The notes beneath the pieces are model-generated. The model did not search any database. It had not been told where the DNA came from and was given only the letters and a program-made list of their open reading frames with translations. A program made the position numbers and the translations under genes. Below are positions 25,597-34,033 of a stretch of DNA of 64,000 bases, piece after piece. Numbering within the stretch: the stretch's first letter is position 1; each line of letters begins with the position of its first letter. Where the stretch lies: positions 372,001 through 436,000 of the forward strand of contig NZ_BQYJ01000003.1 of the NCBI RefSeq assembly GCF_023168165.1, in the 5' to 3' direction. This DNA is from Niallia sp. NCCP-28 (lineage in GTDB: Bacteria > Bacillota > Bacilli > Bacillales > Cytobacillaceae).

Positions 25597-26508
25597 ATGG
25601 AAACATTTAATACCCAGTTTTTATATTCTATAATTATTATTGCGATAGGTTATTGTTTTAAACGATGGAATATCATAAAAGAACAGGATGGAGAAGCTAT
25701 TTCTCGAATTATCTTTAATATTACACTGCCCTCAGTCATTATTTTTACCTTTCATAATATTAAAATGGAATATTCCTTGCTTATACTTGTTGTATTAGGA
25801 TTTTTATATGGAATTATCGTTGCAGTCTTAGGTTTGTTTTTATTTAGAAATGAAACAAGAAGAGATAAAGGGATGCTCGGCATGCTGATTCCTGGTTTTA
25901 ATATTGGCCTTTTTGCCTTTCCATTGGTGGAAGGGATATGGGGAGAGACAGGATTAAAATATTTTGGAATGTTTGATGTAGGAAATGCTGTTGTTACCTT
26001 TGGCATCAGTTATTTGATTGGCAGCTATTATTCCAAAGAGGGGGTAGTGCTTGATTATAAACATGTGATCGGCAAAATGAGCAAGTCCATTCCGCTAATG
26101 ACTTATATGGCAGTATTTATCATTAATATCTGCGGACTTCATCTTCCAAGCGGTGTAGTACAAATCACGTCAATTGTTTCAAAAGCGAATATGCCGCTGT
26201 CTCTGCTTTTATTGGGAATTTATCTAAACTTTACCTTTGAAAAAAGTTATTGGAAAGGGATTGGCAAAGTTTTGGGATTGCGATATGGAACAGGGTTGGC
26301 GCTTGGCATATTAGGTTTTTATTTGCTGCCGGTTGAAGATATGATTCGTTATACGGTTTTAATTGCTCTTATTTTGCCAATGGCTTCCTCTGTATTGATA
26401 TATAGCATTGAATTCAAGTATAATCAGCGTTTTGTGGGAACTGTAGCAAATTTATCCATTTTATTAAGTTTTTTGCTAGTATGGGTTATTGGCAATATGC
26501 TAGTGTAA
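25597..26508 (+). CDS. AEC family (auxin efflux carrier-type) transporter
   Basis: A 303-residue membrane protein with about 10 hydrophobic segments in two inverted halves, resembling bacterial AEC/malate permease-like proteins such as B. subtilis YwkB. Typical features are FKRWNIIKEQDGEAISRIIFNITLPSVI at the N-terminus, GLFAFPLVEGIWGE, and the C-terminal PMASSVLIYSIEFKYN. ATG 25597 follows TAGGAG by eight bases. It is 77 bp downstream of the OFA transporter, so co-transcription is possible. The substrate is probably a carboxylate but is not shown. Confidence 0.85.
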   Translation: METFNTQFLYSIIIIAIGYCFKRWNIIKEQDGEAISRIIFNITLPSVIIFTFHNIKMEYSLLILVVLGFLYGIIVAVLGLFLFRNETRRDKGMLGMLIPGFNIGLFAFPLVEGIWGETGLKYFGMFDVGNAVVTFGISYLIGSYYSKEGVVLDYKHVIGKMSKSIPLMTYMAVFIINICGLHLPSGVVQITSIVSKANMPLSLLLLGIYLNFTFEKSYWKGIGKVLGLRYGTGLALGILGFYLLPVEDMIRYTVLIALILPMASSVLIYSIEFKYNQRFVGTVANLSILLSFLLVWVIGNMLV

Positions 26509-26520
26509 GAGAAATAGGAA

Positions 26521-26578
26521 AAAACCCCCTCAAGCTTGGCAGCTGCTTAAAACGGCCTGATTTGAGGGGGTTTTTTTG
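26521..26578. terminator. bidirectional terminator
   Basis: AAAACCCCCTCAA and TTGAGGGGGTTTT form a GC-rich stem with T-runs on both strands, between the AEC gene and the converging YlbC-type gene. Confidence 0.88.
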
Positions 26579-27709
26579 TTATTTTGTAATGAAATTTTCC
26601 GTATAGTATGGCTGTGATTTTGTATTAAAGGCCACTCCTACTCCTAAATAGCGAAAATCTTTTTGAAGGATATTTTCCCTATGGCCAAGTGAATTCATTA
26701 ATCCTTCATGAGCAAAAATGCTGCTGTACTGTCCGTATGCAAGGTTTTCTCCTGCCATTGTGTACCGGATGCCCATCTCAAGCATCCGGTCAAATGGAGA
26801 CTGGCCTTCTAAATTCGTATGGCTGAAATAATTATGTTCTGCCATATCTAAACTATGCTTTCTTGCTGTATCTTTTACCCGATCATCCCATTTTAAAACA
26901 GTCAGGCTATTGTTTACTCTGCTTGCATTTGTTAGATCAAATAGCTGGTATTCAAAACCTTGTTTGAGATCAGTTGTGCTTTTTGTATAAAAATCATTTC
27001 TGTTTTTCTCTAATGATTCATCAATAATTTGCATCGCTGTTACCGTATTATCTTCATGTTTATCAAAAAAGATAGTGACATATTGATCATCGAGGTGAAA
27101 CATTTCATAATCCCGATCAGCTGGAAGTTTATAAAAAACAAACCCCTTTTCCAATTGAGTTAATGGTTCTCCTAAAGTTTTTAACACGGTTTCTTTAGAT
27201 GCACCTTTATGGATGCCATTTTTTGATGAAATTAAATCTTGATTTGTATATAAACCAGAGACCTGATTTTGACTGTCATAGGAAATCATAACAAACTGCT
27301 GATAATTTTGATGATAAGTATACCATTTTGTTCCATATTCATTCAGGCTGGATCTTTTAGCTTTTCCTAATTTTTTTTCTATTTCTTGTTTTTGATCGCC
27401 AATTTGCACATTATAGATAGAGAATAGTTCCCTAGTAGGCTCATCGAGGGCTGGTTTTTCGAGTTTTTCTGAAGATTCGTTTACTTGCCAATCTGGCAAT
27501 AAATCTTGAGACTTTTGAAAAAGCTCTTTTATTTTATCAAATTCTGTATTCATTTTTGTGATCAAGGCAGCGAAAGAGTCTGCATTTACTTCAGATGCGG
27601 CACTTTCCAATGTAGATGGCAAAGAGTCTGCTTTTAATTTATCTTGAATGAAATGGTATCCTACAAAACTGATAAAACAAATAAAAATCAATTTTATTAT
27701 TGTTTTCAA
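26579..27709 (-). CDS. ylbC: CAP-domain extracellular protein, YlbC-like
   Basis: A 376-residue exported or membrane-anchored protein. One N-terminal hydrophobic segment (about 5-22) is followed by an acidic coiled region, two repeats of the CAP-associated domain (GDQKQEIEKKLGKAKRSSLNEYG and GASKETVLKTLGEPL) and a C-terminal CAP/SCP domain (about 245-376). The CAP domain has HSLDMAEHNYFSHTNLEG, AGENLAYG and LMNSLGHRENIL, with the conserved His-Glu-Glu-His cavity residues. The arrangement matches B. subtilis YlbC and related spore or wall CAP proteins, whose function is unknown. It converges on the AEC gene and shares its terminator. Confidence 0.88.
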   Translation of the reverse strand: MKTIIKLIFICFISFVGYHFIQDKLKADSLPSTLESAASEVNADSFAALITKMNTEFDKIKELFQKSQDLLPDWQVNESSEKLEKPALDEPTRELFSIYNVQIGDQKQEIEKKLGKAKRSSLNEYGTKWYTYHQNYQQFVMISYDSQNQVSGLYTNQDLISSKNGIHKGASKETVLKTLGEPLTQLEKGFVFYKLPADRDYEMFHLDDQYVTIFFDKHEDNTVTAMQIIDESLEKNRNDFYTKSTTDLKQGFEYQLFDLTNASRVNNSLTVLKWDDRVKDTARKHSLDMAEHNYFSHTNLEGQSPFDRMLEMGIRYTMAGENLAYGQYSSIFAHEGLMNSLGHRENILQKDFRYLGVGVAFNTKSQPYYTENFITK

Positions 27710-28089
27710 CCTGTTATCTCCTCCATTCTTTTCTTCATTTTAACCAAAAATTCCAGAAAAGATAATCACAATAACTATAACAGATAAAAAGATTAATTGT
27801 CTTTTTGAAAGATTATGTAAAAAATTCCATGGAGAAAGTTGTGTTGAAAATTTTTTTTGCGGAAATAAAAGAATAAGCGGATGGAATGTAATGATTTTGT
27901 TATGAAGTTGTAACTGGCTAGTTATTGGTTTTATTTTCTAAAAGCTGATATACTAATAAAAAGTAAAACGCTTAAAGCAATAAAAAATACATAAATTTTT
28001 TCATCTAATATTGCCAAAAAGCGCAACGTTTATTGAAATAAGGGGGAGCGCTGCTAAGCATGAAAAAGCACTAAAGGAGGCTTGATTAA
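27710..28089. other. intergenic region between divergent genes
   Basis: The left edge holds the ribosome binding site of the YlbC-type gene, the right edge the AAAGGAGG site of the 44-aa gene. Between them I see no gene or repeat. Confidence 0.35.
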
Positions 28090-28224
28090 ATGCATATAGT
28101 AAGAGCTGATATCGATGAATTATTGCAGACAACTGCAGATGTGGAAGGGAATAGTTTTGATTGGAATTTAAAAGAAATAGAAATTGATGAATTATTGGAA
28201 ACGACAAAAAATTGGAGCTCATAA
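28090..28224 (+). CDS. acidic 44-aa peptide with an internal repeat
   Basis: A 44-codon frame behind a perfect AAAGGAGG site, followed within 25 bp by a strong terminator. The peptide is acidic and holds the same motif twice: DIDELLQTT at about 7-15 and EIDELLETT at about 31-39, joined by a short spacer with WN. It has no signal peptide, Cys or membrane segment. The ribosome binding site, the duplicated motif and the terminator support a real gene. I do not recognise the family. Confidence 0.65.
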   Translation: MHIVRADIDELLQTTADVEGNSFDWNLKEIEIDELLETTKNWSS

Positions 28225-28245
28225 TATGGAAACAACAAACAAAGA

Positions 28246-28305
28246 GGCTTGATGGCTCTTATCTGTATGAAGTAGATACATATAAGAATCATCAAGTTTT
28301 TTATT
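28246..28305 (+). terminator. strong Rho-independent terminator
   Basis: A stem of about 21 bp with few mismatches (28248-28268 with 28276-28296) has a seven-base loop and is followed by TTTTTTATTTTT. It closes the 44-aa peptide gene. Confidence 0.88.
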
Positions 28306-28333
28306 TTTGCCATTTAATTAAAAAGGAGTTCTC

Positions 28334-28378
28334 ATGCCCGATCCAATCAACTGCTTTGTGCATGGTTTGAGTAGATAA
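28334..28378 (+). CDS. possible 14-codon leader peptide
   Basis: ATG 28334 lies five bases after AAAAGGAG and opens a 14-residue frame, MPDPINCFVHGLSR, ending 210 bp before the aminotransferase gene. The strong ribosome binding site is its only support. No attenuator-like alternative hairpins were recognised between it and the next gene, and it contains no branched-chain residue run. Confidence 0.25.
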   Translation: MPDPINCFVHGLSR

Positions 28379-28590
28379 AAACCTATTTAGAGACAACAAT
28401 CTTTTAGAAAATAGCCGTATTTTTAATAAAATAAAAATATATTAATATAATAAAAAAGTGGTAAGGAGAAAAGAAACCTTTTCTAAAATATTTTTAAATT
28501 TTTTAAAAAGATATACAATTTGTACTTCCGCAAATAAAAAGTTGCGTTATAATAAGTAGAAATAAATTATTTAGATAAGGAGCAATCAAC

Positions 28591-29661
28591 GTGAGTGAAC
28601 AAACAATTACGGTAACTTTAGCAGCAGAAAAAAAACCAAAACCAGATGCCAGCACATTAGTATTTGGAAAAACTTTTACAGATCACATGTTTATGATGGA
28701 TTATACGGAAGGAAGAGGATGGCATGATGCTCAAATCCTTCCATATCAGCCAATCACGTTAGATCCGGCTTCTGTTATTTTTCATTATGGACAAACAGTT
28801 TTTGAAGGAATGAAAGCATATTTAACAAAAGAAGGGAAAGTGCTTTTGTTTAGACCAGAAAAAAATATGGAACGTTTAAACAAATCAAATGAACGTCTTT
28901 GCATCCCAGCAATTGATGAAGAGTTTGCATTGTCTGCTCTAAAACAATTGATTTCTGTTGATAAAGAGTGGATTCCAACTGAAGAAGGAACATCTCTATA
29001 CATAAGACCATTTATTATTTCCACACAGCCATATTTAGGGGTTGCGGCATCTGTAAGCTATAAATTTATGATTATTTTATCTCCTGTAGGATCTTATTAT
29101 AAAGAGGGAGTTAAGCCAGTTAAGATTTTTGTTGAAAATGAATATGTTCGTGCTGTTAGCGGTGGCACTGGTTCAGCGAAAACGGCAGGAAACTATGCAG
29201 CAAGCCTAAAAGCACAGCAAATTGCAGCTGAAAAGGGATATTCTCAAGTGTTATGGCTAGATGGTGTAGAGAAAAAATACATCGAAGAAGTTGGCGCAAT
29301 GAATGTGTTCTTTAAAATTAATGGGGAAATTGTTACTCCAATGTTAAATGGCAGCATTTTAGAAGGGGTTACGCGAGGCAGCATTATTGAATTATTAAAA
29401 TACTGGAATATTCCGGTTACTGAAAGAAAAATTACGGTGGAAGAAATTTTTGAAGCGCATAAAAACGGGGAATTAGAAGAAGCGTTCGGTACAGGAACCG
29501 CTGCGGTTATTTCTCCAATCGGCGAATTCTTCTGGAATGAACAAGTAATCGTGCTGAATAATAATGAAACAGGGGAACTTGCAAAAAAATTATATGATAC
29601 GATTACCAATATCCAAAATGGCAAAATAGAAGATCCGTTTGACTGGACAGTAGAAGTATAA
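28591..29661 (+). CDS. ilvE: branched-chain amino acid aminotransferase
   Basis: A 356-residue class IV PLP aminotransferase that interconverts Leu, Ile and Val with their 2-oxo acids. FHYGQTVFEGMKAY and LFRPEKNMERLNKS form the N-terminal signature. The PLP lysine lies in the SGGTGSAKTAGNYAASL segment region, and EEVGAMNVFFKI and GTAAVISPIGE complete it. The length and motifs match the larger IlvE type (B. subtilis YbgE/YwaA). GTG 28591 follows AAGGAG. A dispersed repeat has come to lie between the stop codon and the likely terminator at 29870. Confidence 0.93.
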   Translation: MSEQTITVTLAAEKKPKPDASTLVFGKTFTDHMFMMDYTEGRGWHDAQILPYQPITLDPASVIFHYGQTVFEGMKAYLTKEGKVLLFRPEKNMERLNKSNERLCIPAIDEEFALSALKQLISVDKEWIPTEEGTSLYIRPFIISTQPYLGVAASVSYKFMIILSPVGSYYKEGVKPVKIFVENEYVRAVSGGTGSAKTAGNYAASLKAQQIAAEKGYSQVLWLDGVEKKYIEEVGAMNVFFKINGEIVTPMLNGSILEGVTRGSIIELLKYWNIPVTERKITVEEIFEAHKNGELEEAFGTGTAAVISPIGEFFWNEQVIVLNNNETGELAKKLYDTITNIQNGKIEDPFDWTVEV

Positions 29662-29667
29662 AAACAT

Positions 29668-29852
29668 GGCTGTTTTCTAAAAGAGTGTTGTTTTTCGGAT
29701 GATTTCAATAAGTAAATCCATTGTTAAAACAGGTTGATTGGAGTAAAAGGTGGGGAGCTCCGCGGGACAGGTGAAATCCGGCAGGCGATGCTCACCTCCA
29801 GCAGCGGAAATCAATCTACTCCTTTAAAAGCAATAAAGTTTACGAAAACACC
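29668..29852 (+). repeat. dispersed repeat family 2, copy F, MITE-like
   Basis: The element begins GGCTGTTTTCTAAAAGAG and its other end read inversely gives GGTGTTTTCGTAAAC, so the termini are imperfect inverted repeats of about 28 bp. The interior has GATTGGAGTAAAAGGTGG and GCGGGACAGGTGA. An inverted copy is at 58574-58790. It carries no transposase. Confidence 0.75.
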
Positions 29853-29869
29853 CAAAAACATAAAAATAA

Positions 29870-29907
29870 AAAAGATGGCCCAAAACGTTTAAGGCCATCT
29901 TTTTTGT
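29870..29907 (+). terminator. Rho-independent terminator
   Basis: AAAGATGGCC pairs with GGCCATCTTT (stem about 29871-29880 with 29893-29902), with T's following. It is probably the original terminator of ilvE. Confidence 0.75.
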
Positions 29908-29947
29908 TTTCCTAATGAAAGCATATGGGAAAACAATTTATTTCACA

Positions 29948-30023
29948 TTAACGGACTTTTAACTTTCTATAAGAGATAATGAGAGATCTAGGAAGGAAAA
30001 AGCTTGTCCGTAAAGCCTGATTG
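29948..30023 (+). repeat. dispersed repeat family 1, partial copy D
   Basis: It begins TTAACGGACTTTTAAC, then AGATCTAGG, GTCCGTAAAGCCTGATTG, matching the left half of the full copy at 47208. The right half is missing. Confidence 0.6.
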
Positions 30024-30034
30024 TTAATTTTGCT

Positions 30035-30856
30035 TTATTTTGTTAATTGTTTGTTAAGGATAAATTGTTCTACAACTTTTGCGACACCGTCATTATTATT
30101 CGTATCTGTTGTATAGTCAGCAATTTTTTTAATATCATCTGGTGCATTTCCCATTGCCACACCAAGTCCAGCGAATTCAATCATTGCTAAATCATTATAG
30201 CTGTCTCCCATTGCAATAACTTCTTCTCTTTTTATTCCCAATTTTTCAATCAGAAAAGCAAGGCTTGTCCCTTTTGTTACACCTCTTTCAGTGAATTCAA
30301 GGAAATATGGTTTTGAGCGCATTACACTTAATTGATTTTGCAGTTCTACTTGGAGCAGGGCTTCGGTCTTTTTTAAATGGCTTTCTTCTTGCACCATTAA
30401 TACTTTTACAACTGGTTTGCTGATTGCTTCTTTAAAATCAGCAACTGTATCAATTGGAAGACCTGTAATTTGGGCTTCGATTTCGGTGAATGGATTGTTT
30501 TCTTCGGTTACAATTGTATTGTCGACATATGTGTGAATCCAAACATTTTCCCGTTTGCTTATATCATATAATTTTTGCACGGTTTCTATTGGCAGAGTGC
30601 TGGAGAATAATTCTTCTTTTGTTTGGCAATTTGTTATTTTTGCGCCATTAAAGGATAAGATAAAGCTGCCATAATCGTTTAATTTTAGTTCTTCGGCAAT
30701 TTCAACCATTGCATAAGTAGGTCTTCCTGATGCAAGAACCACCTTTACGCCTAATTCTTGTGCTTCTAAAAGCGCCTGTTTTGTTGCATTTGAAATAGTA
30801 TGGTCATCGCGCAGCAATGTATCATCCATGTCTAGTACAATCATTTTATATGACAT
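30035..30856 (-). CDS. Cof-type HAD-IIB phosphatase
   Basis: A 273-residue cytosolic phosphatase. Motif I is VLDMDDTLL with the nucleophilic Asp, motif II is LASGRP, motif III is the Lys in TKGTSLAFLIEKLG, and motif IV is MGDSYNDLAMI. The C2b cap lies between. Members such as B. subtilis YxeH hydrolyse sugar phosphates or flavin and PLP-type phosphates, but the substrate here cannot be read. The start at 30856 follows a GAGGAGAG site. It is a single gene. Confidence 0.9.
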   Translation of the reverse strand: MSYKMIVLDMDDTLLRDDHTISNATKQALLEAQELGVKVVLASGRPTYAMVEIAEELKLNDYGSFILSFNGAKITNCQTKEELFSSTLPIETVQKLYDISKRENVWIHTYVDNTIVTEENNPFTEIEAQITGLPIDTVADFKEAISKPVVKVLMVQEESHLKKTEALLQVELQNQLSVMRSKPYFLEFTERGVTKGTSLAFLIEKLGIKREEVIAMGDSYNDLAMIEFAGLGVAMGNAPDDIKKIADYTTDTNNNDGVAKVVEQFILNKQLTK

Positions 30857-30997
30857 TTTTCTCTCCTCTACTTTCTTCGGTCAATTGGAAATCCTCTTCA
30901 TTATAAATGAATATAGGAATATACGTAAATATAATAATCGGATTTTCGGCTAGATTGCTATTTATAGAGAAAGGATAAAATTTCTTTTAAAAAGTAT

Positions 30998-31026
30998 TTG
31001 AATTATCAGAAAATTGTTGTTATACT
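30998..31026 (+). promoter_or_regulatory. sigma-A promoter of the IDEAL-domain gene
   Basis: TTGAAT (30998-31003) and TATACT (31021-31026) are separated by exactly 17 bp, about 27 bp before ATG 31053. Confidence 0.7.
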
Positions 31027-31052
31027 ATAAAAAAGAAAAGGGGTTGATTCGA

Positions 31053-31262
31053 ATGGAAAAGTATTTGTTAAATGCGCCTAAACAGTCTGTAGGAAATGTA
31101 GTTGATTCTTTATTTGCTGAAATGGTCTTAGAAAAAGCCCTTTATGAATTTCGGAAAATGACACTTCAAAAAGAAATTGATGACACACTAATGAATGGCA
31201 ATAAAAAAGAATTTATGCGCCTTAGCAGTGAATTAAATAATTTAATAGCAGCAGTTTCATAA
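31053..31262 (+). CDS. IDEAL domain protein, 69 aa
   Basis: A small helical protein. The C-terminal 40 residues, LYEFRKMTLQKEIDDTLMNG..EFMRLSSELNNL, fit the IDEAL domain found in several Bacillaceae regulators and adaptor-like proteins. ATG 31053 is chosen over an upstream ATG because it follows an AAAAGGGG site and a well-placed promoter. A hairpin follows at 31301. Its role is unknown. IDEAL domains occur alone, or with ComK-related or UPF0302 domains. Confidence 0.78.
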   Translation: MEKYLLNAPKQSVGNVVDSLFAEMVLEKALYEFRKMTLQKEIDDTLMNGNKKEFMRLSSELNNLIAAVS

Positions 31263-31300
31263 ATGCTTAACTAAATAATGGATAACTATTGTACGATTAC

Positions 31301-31333
31301 AAAGAAAAGGGGCTTTTAAAAGCAAAGCCTTTT
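31301..31333 (+). terminator. terminator of the IDEAL-domain gene
   Basis: AAAGGGGCTTTT pairs with the CAAAGCCTTTTTT that follows (one mismatch), ending in a T-run. Confidence 0.65.
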
Positions 31334-31458
31334 TTCTTTGTGATGGTGCGTGGACAAAGACTATGGGAAGGCTTTGCTGGCAATAAAGGAATTGTTATCT
31401 ATATTCAGATGATAAAAATACCTGTTTTCAACGGTTTTTTTGTTCCGGATATAAATAA

Positions 31459-31491
31459 AAAAGAGGACGTCCTATTGGACCGTCCTCTTTA
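31459..31491 (+). terminator. second hairpin with T-run
   Basis: AAGAGGACG and CGTCCTCTT form a stem over about 31461-31469 and 31480-31488, with an inner bulged GTCC/GGAC extension. No gene ends just before it, so its transcript is unclear. Confidence 0.5.
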
Positions 31492-31865
31492 CGTATTGAG
31501 GCAATAAACTGCGCTCCACATAGCGCATTAAATGTTTATTGACTTATTCAATATAGCTCATCGCATAAATTAATATATCATAATAATATCAGGAAAACAA
31601 GCTTTATTAGAAAAAAATTTCTCGTACATTTAAAAGAAAAGCTATTTACAAGATAATAGTTGTCTATTAAAATATTCTTTAAAAAGAACGTTTCATTCTA
31701 TTTAAAGAAGAGATTAATAGAGAGTGCTCATGCAATCTTAATGTTAAAAAACAAAAGGGATTGTTATCTTCCTTTGTTTAATAGAAATCCATATTCTACA
31801 TAGAAAAAATGGTTTTTGTTTTTTAAAAATCCATTAAGCACACGGAAAAACAAAGGAGAATGAAT
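31492..31865. other. AT-rich intergenic region
   Basis: Apart from the ribosome binding site of the next gene I see no gene, repeat or RNA motif. Confidence 0.35.
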
Positions 31866-32114
31866 ATGCTAGGAGACAAAATTCAATCGTTGCGAAAGAG
31901 AAAAGGGTTATCGATTACAAGGCTTTCTATTATTACAGGTGTATCCAAATCATATATAAGCTATATTGAACGAAATAAACAAAAAAATCCAAGTCTGGTT
32001 ATTTTGTTGAAATTATCGAAAGCATTAGAGATAGATCTGCAAGAATTAGTTTATTATATGGAAGAAAAAGGTGAAAAAAAAACGATTCCAGATAAGATAG
32101 GGAATATTGTTTAA
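31866..32114 (+). CDS. SinR-like XRE helix-turn-helix protein, 82 aa
   Basis: An 82-residue DNA-binding protein. GDKIQSLRKRKGLSITRLSIITGVSKSYISYIERNKQKNPSLVILLKLSKALEI is a full HTH of the SinR/SlrR type, whose recognition helix SKSYISYIER closely resembles that of SinR. The C-terminal SinI-binding dimerisation domain of SinR is absent. ATG 31866 fits AAAGGAG at 31852-31858 (seven bases), and the ATG at 31860 is too close. No sinI-like gene is adjacent. It may regulate matrix or other lifestyle genes, but this is inference. Confidence 0.78.
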   Translation: MLGDKIQSLRKRKGLSITRLSIITGVSKSYISYIERNKQKNPSLVILLKLSKALEIDLQELVYYMEEKGEKKTIPDKIGNIV

Positions 32115-32158
32115 TGAATTATAGATTTAAAAGGGAGCTGCATGGAGATTAAGCAGCG

Positions 32159-32368
32159 GAGAATGCTTATAAAAGCATTCTTTCAGGCTGTTGAAAAACG
32201 TTCGCTCTCTTCGTCACTCCCCTTTTTTGCGGTGCTCATTACCACCAAACGGTAACTCCGCTCCTCAAAAAGTGGGATTCCTCGATAGTCAAACGTTTTC
32301 ATTCAGCCTGATTTTTTACTGTCAAACTTTTTCGACACTCTGAGAGAATGCTTATAAAAGCATTCTTT
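32159..32368 (+). repeat. dispersed repeat family 3, copy J, flanked by 25-bp direct repeats
   Basis: The inner element (32184-32343) starts CAGGCTGTTGAAAAACGTT and contains GGTAACTCCGCTCCTC and CGTTTTCATTCAGCCTG, then a tail ending CGACACTCTGA. A relative lies at 47039-47193. On both sides stands the same 25-bp sequence (32159-32183 and 32344-32368), itself a hairpin with core GAATGCTT/AAGCATTC. The right copy plus its T-run would be the terminator of the HTH gene. Confidence 0.75.
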
Positions 32369-32542
32369 TTTTGTTTCAAGCTGTTTAAATTGACTTTTCT
32401 TTTCCTGACATAATAAGATGGCATTACTTCATAAGGAAAAGTAAGGTTTTTTTTATATTGATGCATCTTTTTTGTCTGTTGGCAGATAAATGGGTTATAT
32501 TAGCCAAAAACTATTATCTATAAAGTAAAGGGGTAGTAATAA

Positions 32543-33658
32543 ATGAATGCCAAGTATCAATCATTTTTTCAGCAGTTTTCATTTTCTGATAAATTAGATT
32601 TGAAAAATCGTATTATAATGGCCCCAATGACTAATTTTTCATCAAATGAGGATGGAACTGTTTCACAGGCAGAACTTGATTATTACCGTGCTCGATCTAA
32701 AGGAGTGAGCATGGTTATTACGGCTTGTACATATGTTAAAGAAGACGGAAAAGGGTTCCCAGGAGAATTTGCTGGCCATACAGATGAGATGATAGACAGT
32801 CTTGCTTCGTTAGCTGCTGCAATAAAAGAAGAAGGTGCAAAAGCGGTGCTGCAAATTTTTCATGGAGGACGTTCTTGTCCCCCTGAACTAGTACCCAATG
32901 GAGAACTTGTCAGTGCAAGCGATGTGGCACAGAATCCTTTGCCGTCGCCTCGTCCTTTAAGAGAAGAGGAAATTCAAGAAATAATCACAGCGTTTGGATT
33001 AACAACAAAAAGGGCAATCGAAGCAGGTTTTGATGGTGTGGAAATCCATGGGGCGAATGGATATTTGCTGCAGCAATTCTTCTCCCCTCATACTAATCGA
33101 CGAGAAGATAAGTGGGGTGGAAGTTTAGAAAATCGCTTAGCATTTCCACTTGCGGTTGTTAGAGAAGTGAAAAGTGCTGTAGAAAAATACGCGCCATCTT
33201 CATTTATTGTTGGTTATCGTTTTTCTCCAGAAGAGCCAGAAACTCCTGGAATCACGATGACAGAAACATACGGGCTGATTGATGCACTATTGAATGAAAA
33301 TCTAGATTATTTGCATGTATCTGTACAAGATTTCTGGTCGGAGCCAAGACGAGGGGAAGAGGCATCCAAGTCACGCATAGAGTGGATTGTAGAAAGAGTT
33401 GCTGGACGTGTTCCTGTAATTGGTGTAGGAAGCATTTATACACCAGAAGATGCTGCAAAAGCATTTGAAACAAATATTTCTTTGTTAGCGATTGGGCGCG
33501 AATTAATTATCGATCCAGAGTGGGTGCAAAAGGTGCAAGCAGGCCAAGAGGATCAAATCATCACCGAAATAAAGAAAGAAAAACAAAAAGAATTAGTGTT
33601 GCCAACTCCGCTTTGGAACGTGATAATTTCTTCACCAGGCTGGTTCCCAGGCGTATAA
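32543..33658 (+). CDS. NADH:flavin oxidoreductase, old yellow enzyme family (YqiG-like)
   Basis: A 371-residue FMN-dependent TIM-barrel enoate reductase-like enzyme. KNRIIMAPMTNFSS begins the barrel, and IFHGGRSCPPELV gives the FMN contact. GVEIHGANGYLLQQFFSPHTNRREDKWGGSLENR contains the catalytic HGAxGY with substrate-binding residues, and VIGVGSIYTPEDAAKA is the phosphate loop. The C-terminal tail ending SSPGWFPG resembles B. subtilis YqiG. The physiological substrate is unknown. ATG 32543 follows AAAGGGG. It is flanked by repeats and transcribed alone. Confidence 0.9.
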   Translation: MNAKYQSFFQQFSFSDKLDLKNRIIMAPMTNFSSNEDGTVSQAELDYYRARSKGVSMVITACTYVKEDGKGFPGEFAGHTDEMIDSLASLAAAIKEEGAKAVLQIFHGGRSCPPELVPNGELVSASDVAQNPLPSPRPLREEEIQEIITAFGLTTKRAIEAGFDGVEIHGANGYLLQQFFSPHTNRREDKWGGSLENRLAFPLAVVREVKSAVEKYAPSSFIVGYRFSPEEPETPGITMTETYGLIDALLNENLDYLHVSVQDFWSEPRRGEEASKSRIEWIVERVAGRVPVIGVGSIYTPEDAAKAFETNISLLAIGRELIIDPEWVQKVQAGQEDQIITEIKKEKQKELVLPTPLWNVIISSPGWFPGV

Positions 33659-34033
33659 TATAGGTGAAAAACCAATTTTTTATTTTGATTTTGTGGATAG
33701 TGTTGGTTTTATATTATTTGTTGATTGAAGCGACTCAGCGCTTGCCTCCGGGGAAAAGGAACGTCTCTTGCTGCAATCAACAGGCTAGTTTAACAAAGCC
33801 TTTATTTTATAGAAAGCAATTCCTTTTGTTAGGTCAGTGAAAAAGTATTTCACCAAACAATCGGGATAGATAAAAGCGGGGAATTCTCAGCTGTTGCATT
33901 TTGCATGTTTTTGGTCTACCTTCGCGCTGCGTTTACAAAAAATCAGCATACTCCTTCAATGTGTATTCTCCATGTGCAAGAATTAGGCAGTTAGAGTTCA
34001 TTTATCAAAGGGATAAAAAAGGAGGTAAGCCTC
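33659..34033. other. intergenic region with a fragment of repeat family 2
   Basis: At 33720-33781 GTTGATTG and CAATCAAC bracket a short GC-richer core with GCGCTTGCCTCCGGGG, resembling a worn fragment of the family 2 core. The rest, to the GGAGG site at 34021, shows no gene. Confidence 0.4.

Noticed and set aside
28495-28512. CodY-like sequence before ilvE
   Set aside because: At least four mismatches to the 15-bp consensus, expected by chance in such AT-rich DNA.
28520-28553. TTGTAC ... TATAAT promoter before ilvE
   Set aside because: Spacing is 22 bp, too long for sigma-A; the true -35 is unclear.
31289-31507. 72-codon open frame after the IDEAL gene
   Set aside because: It passes through two terminator hairpins and lacks a ribosome binding site at its start.
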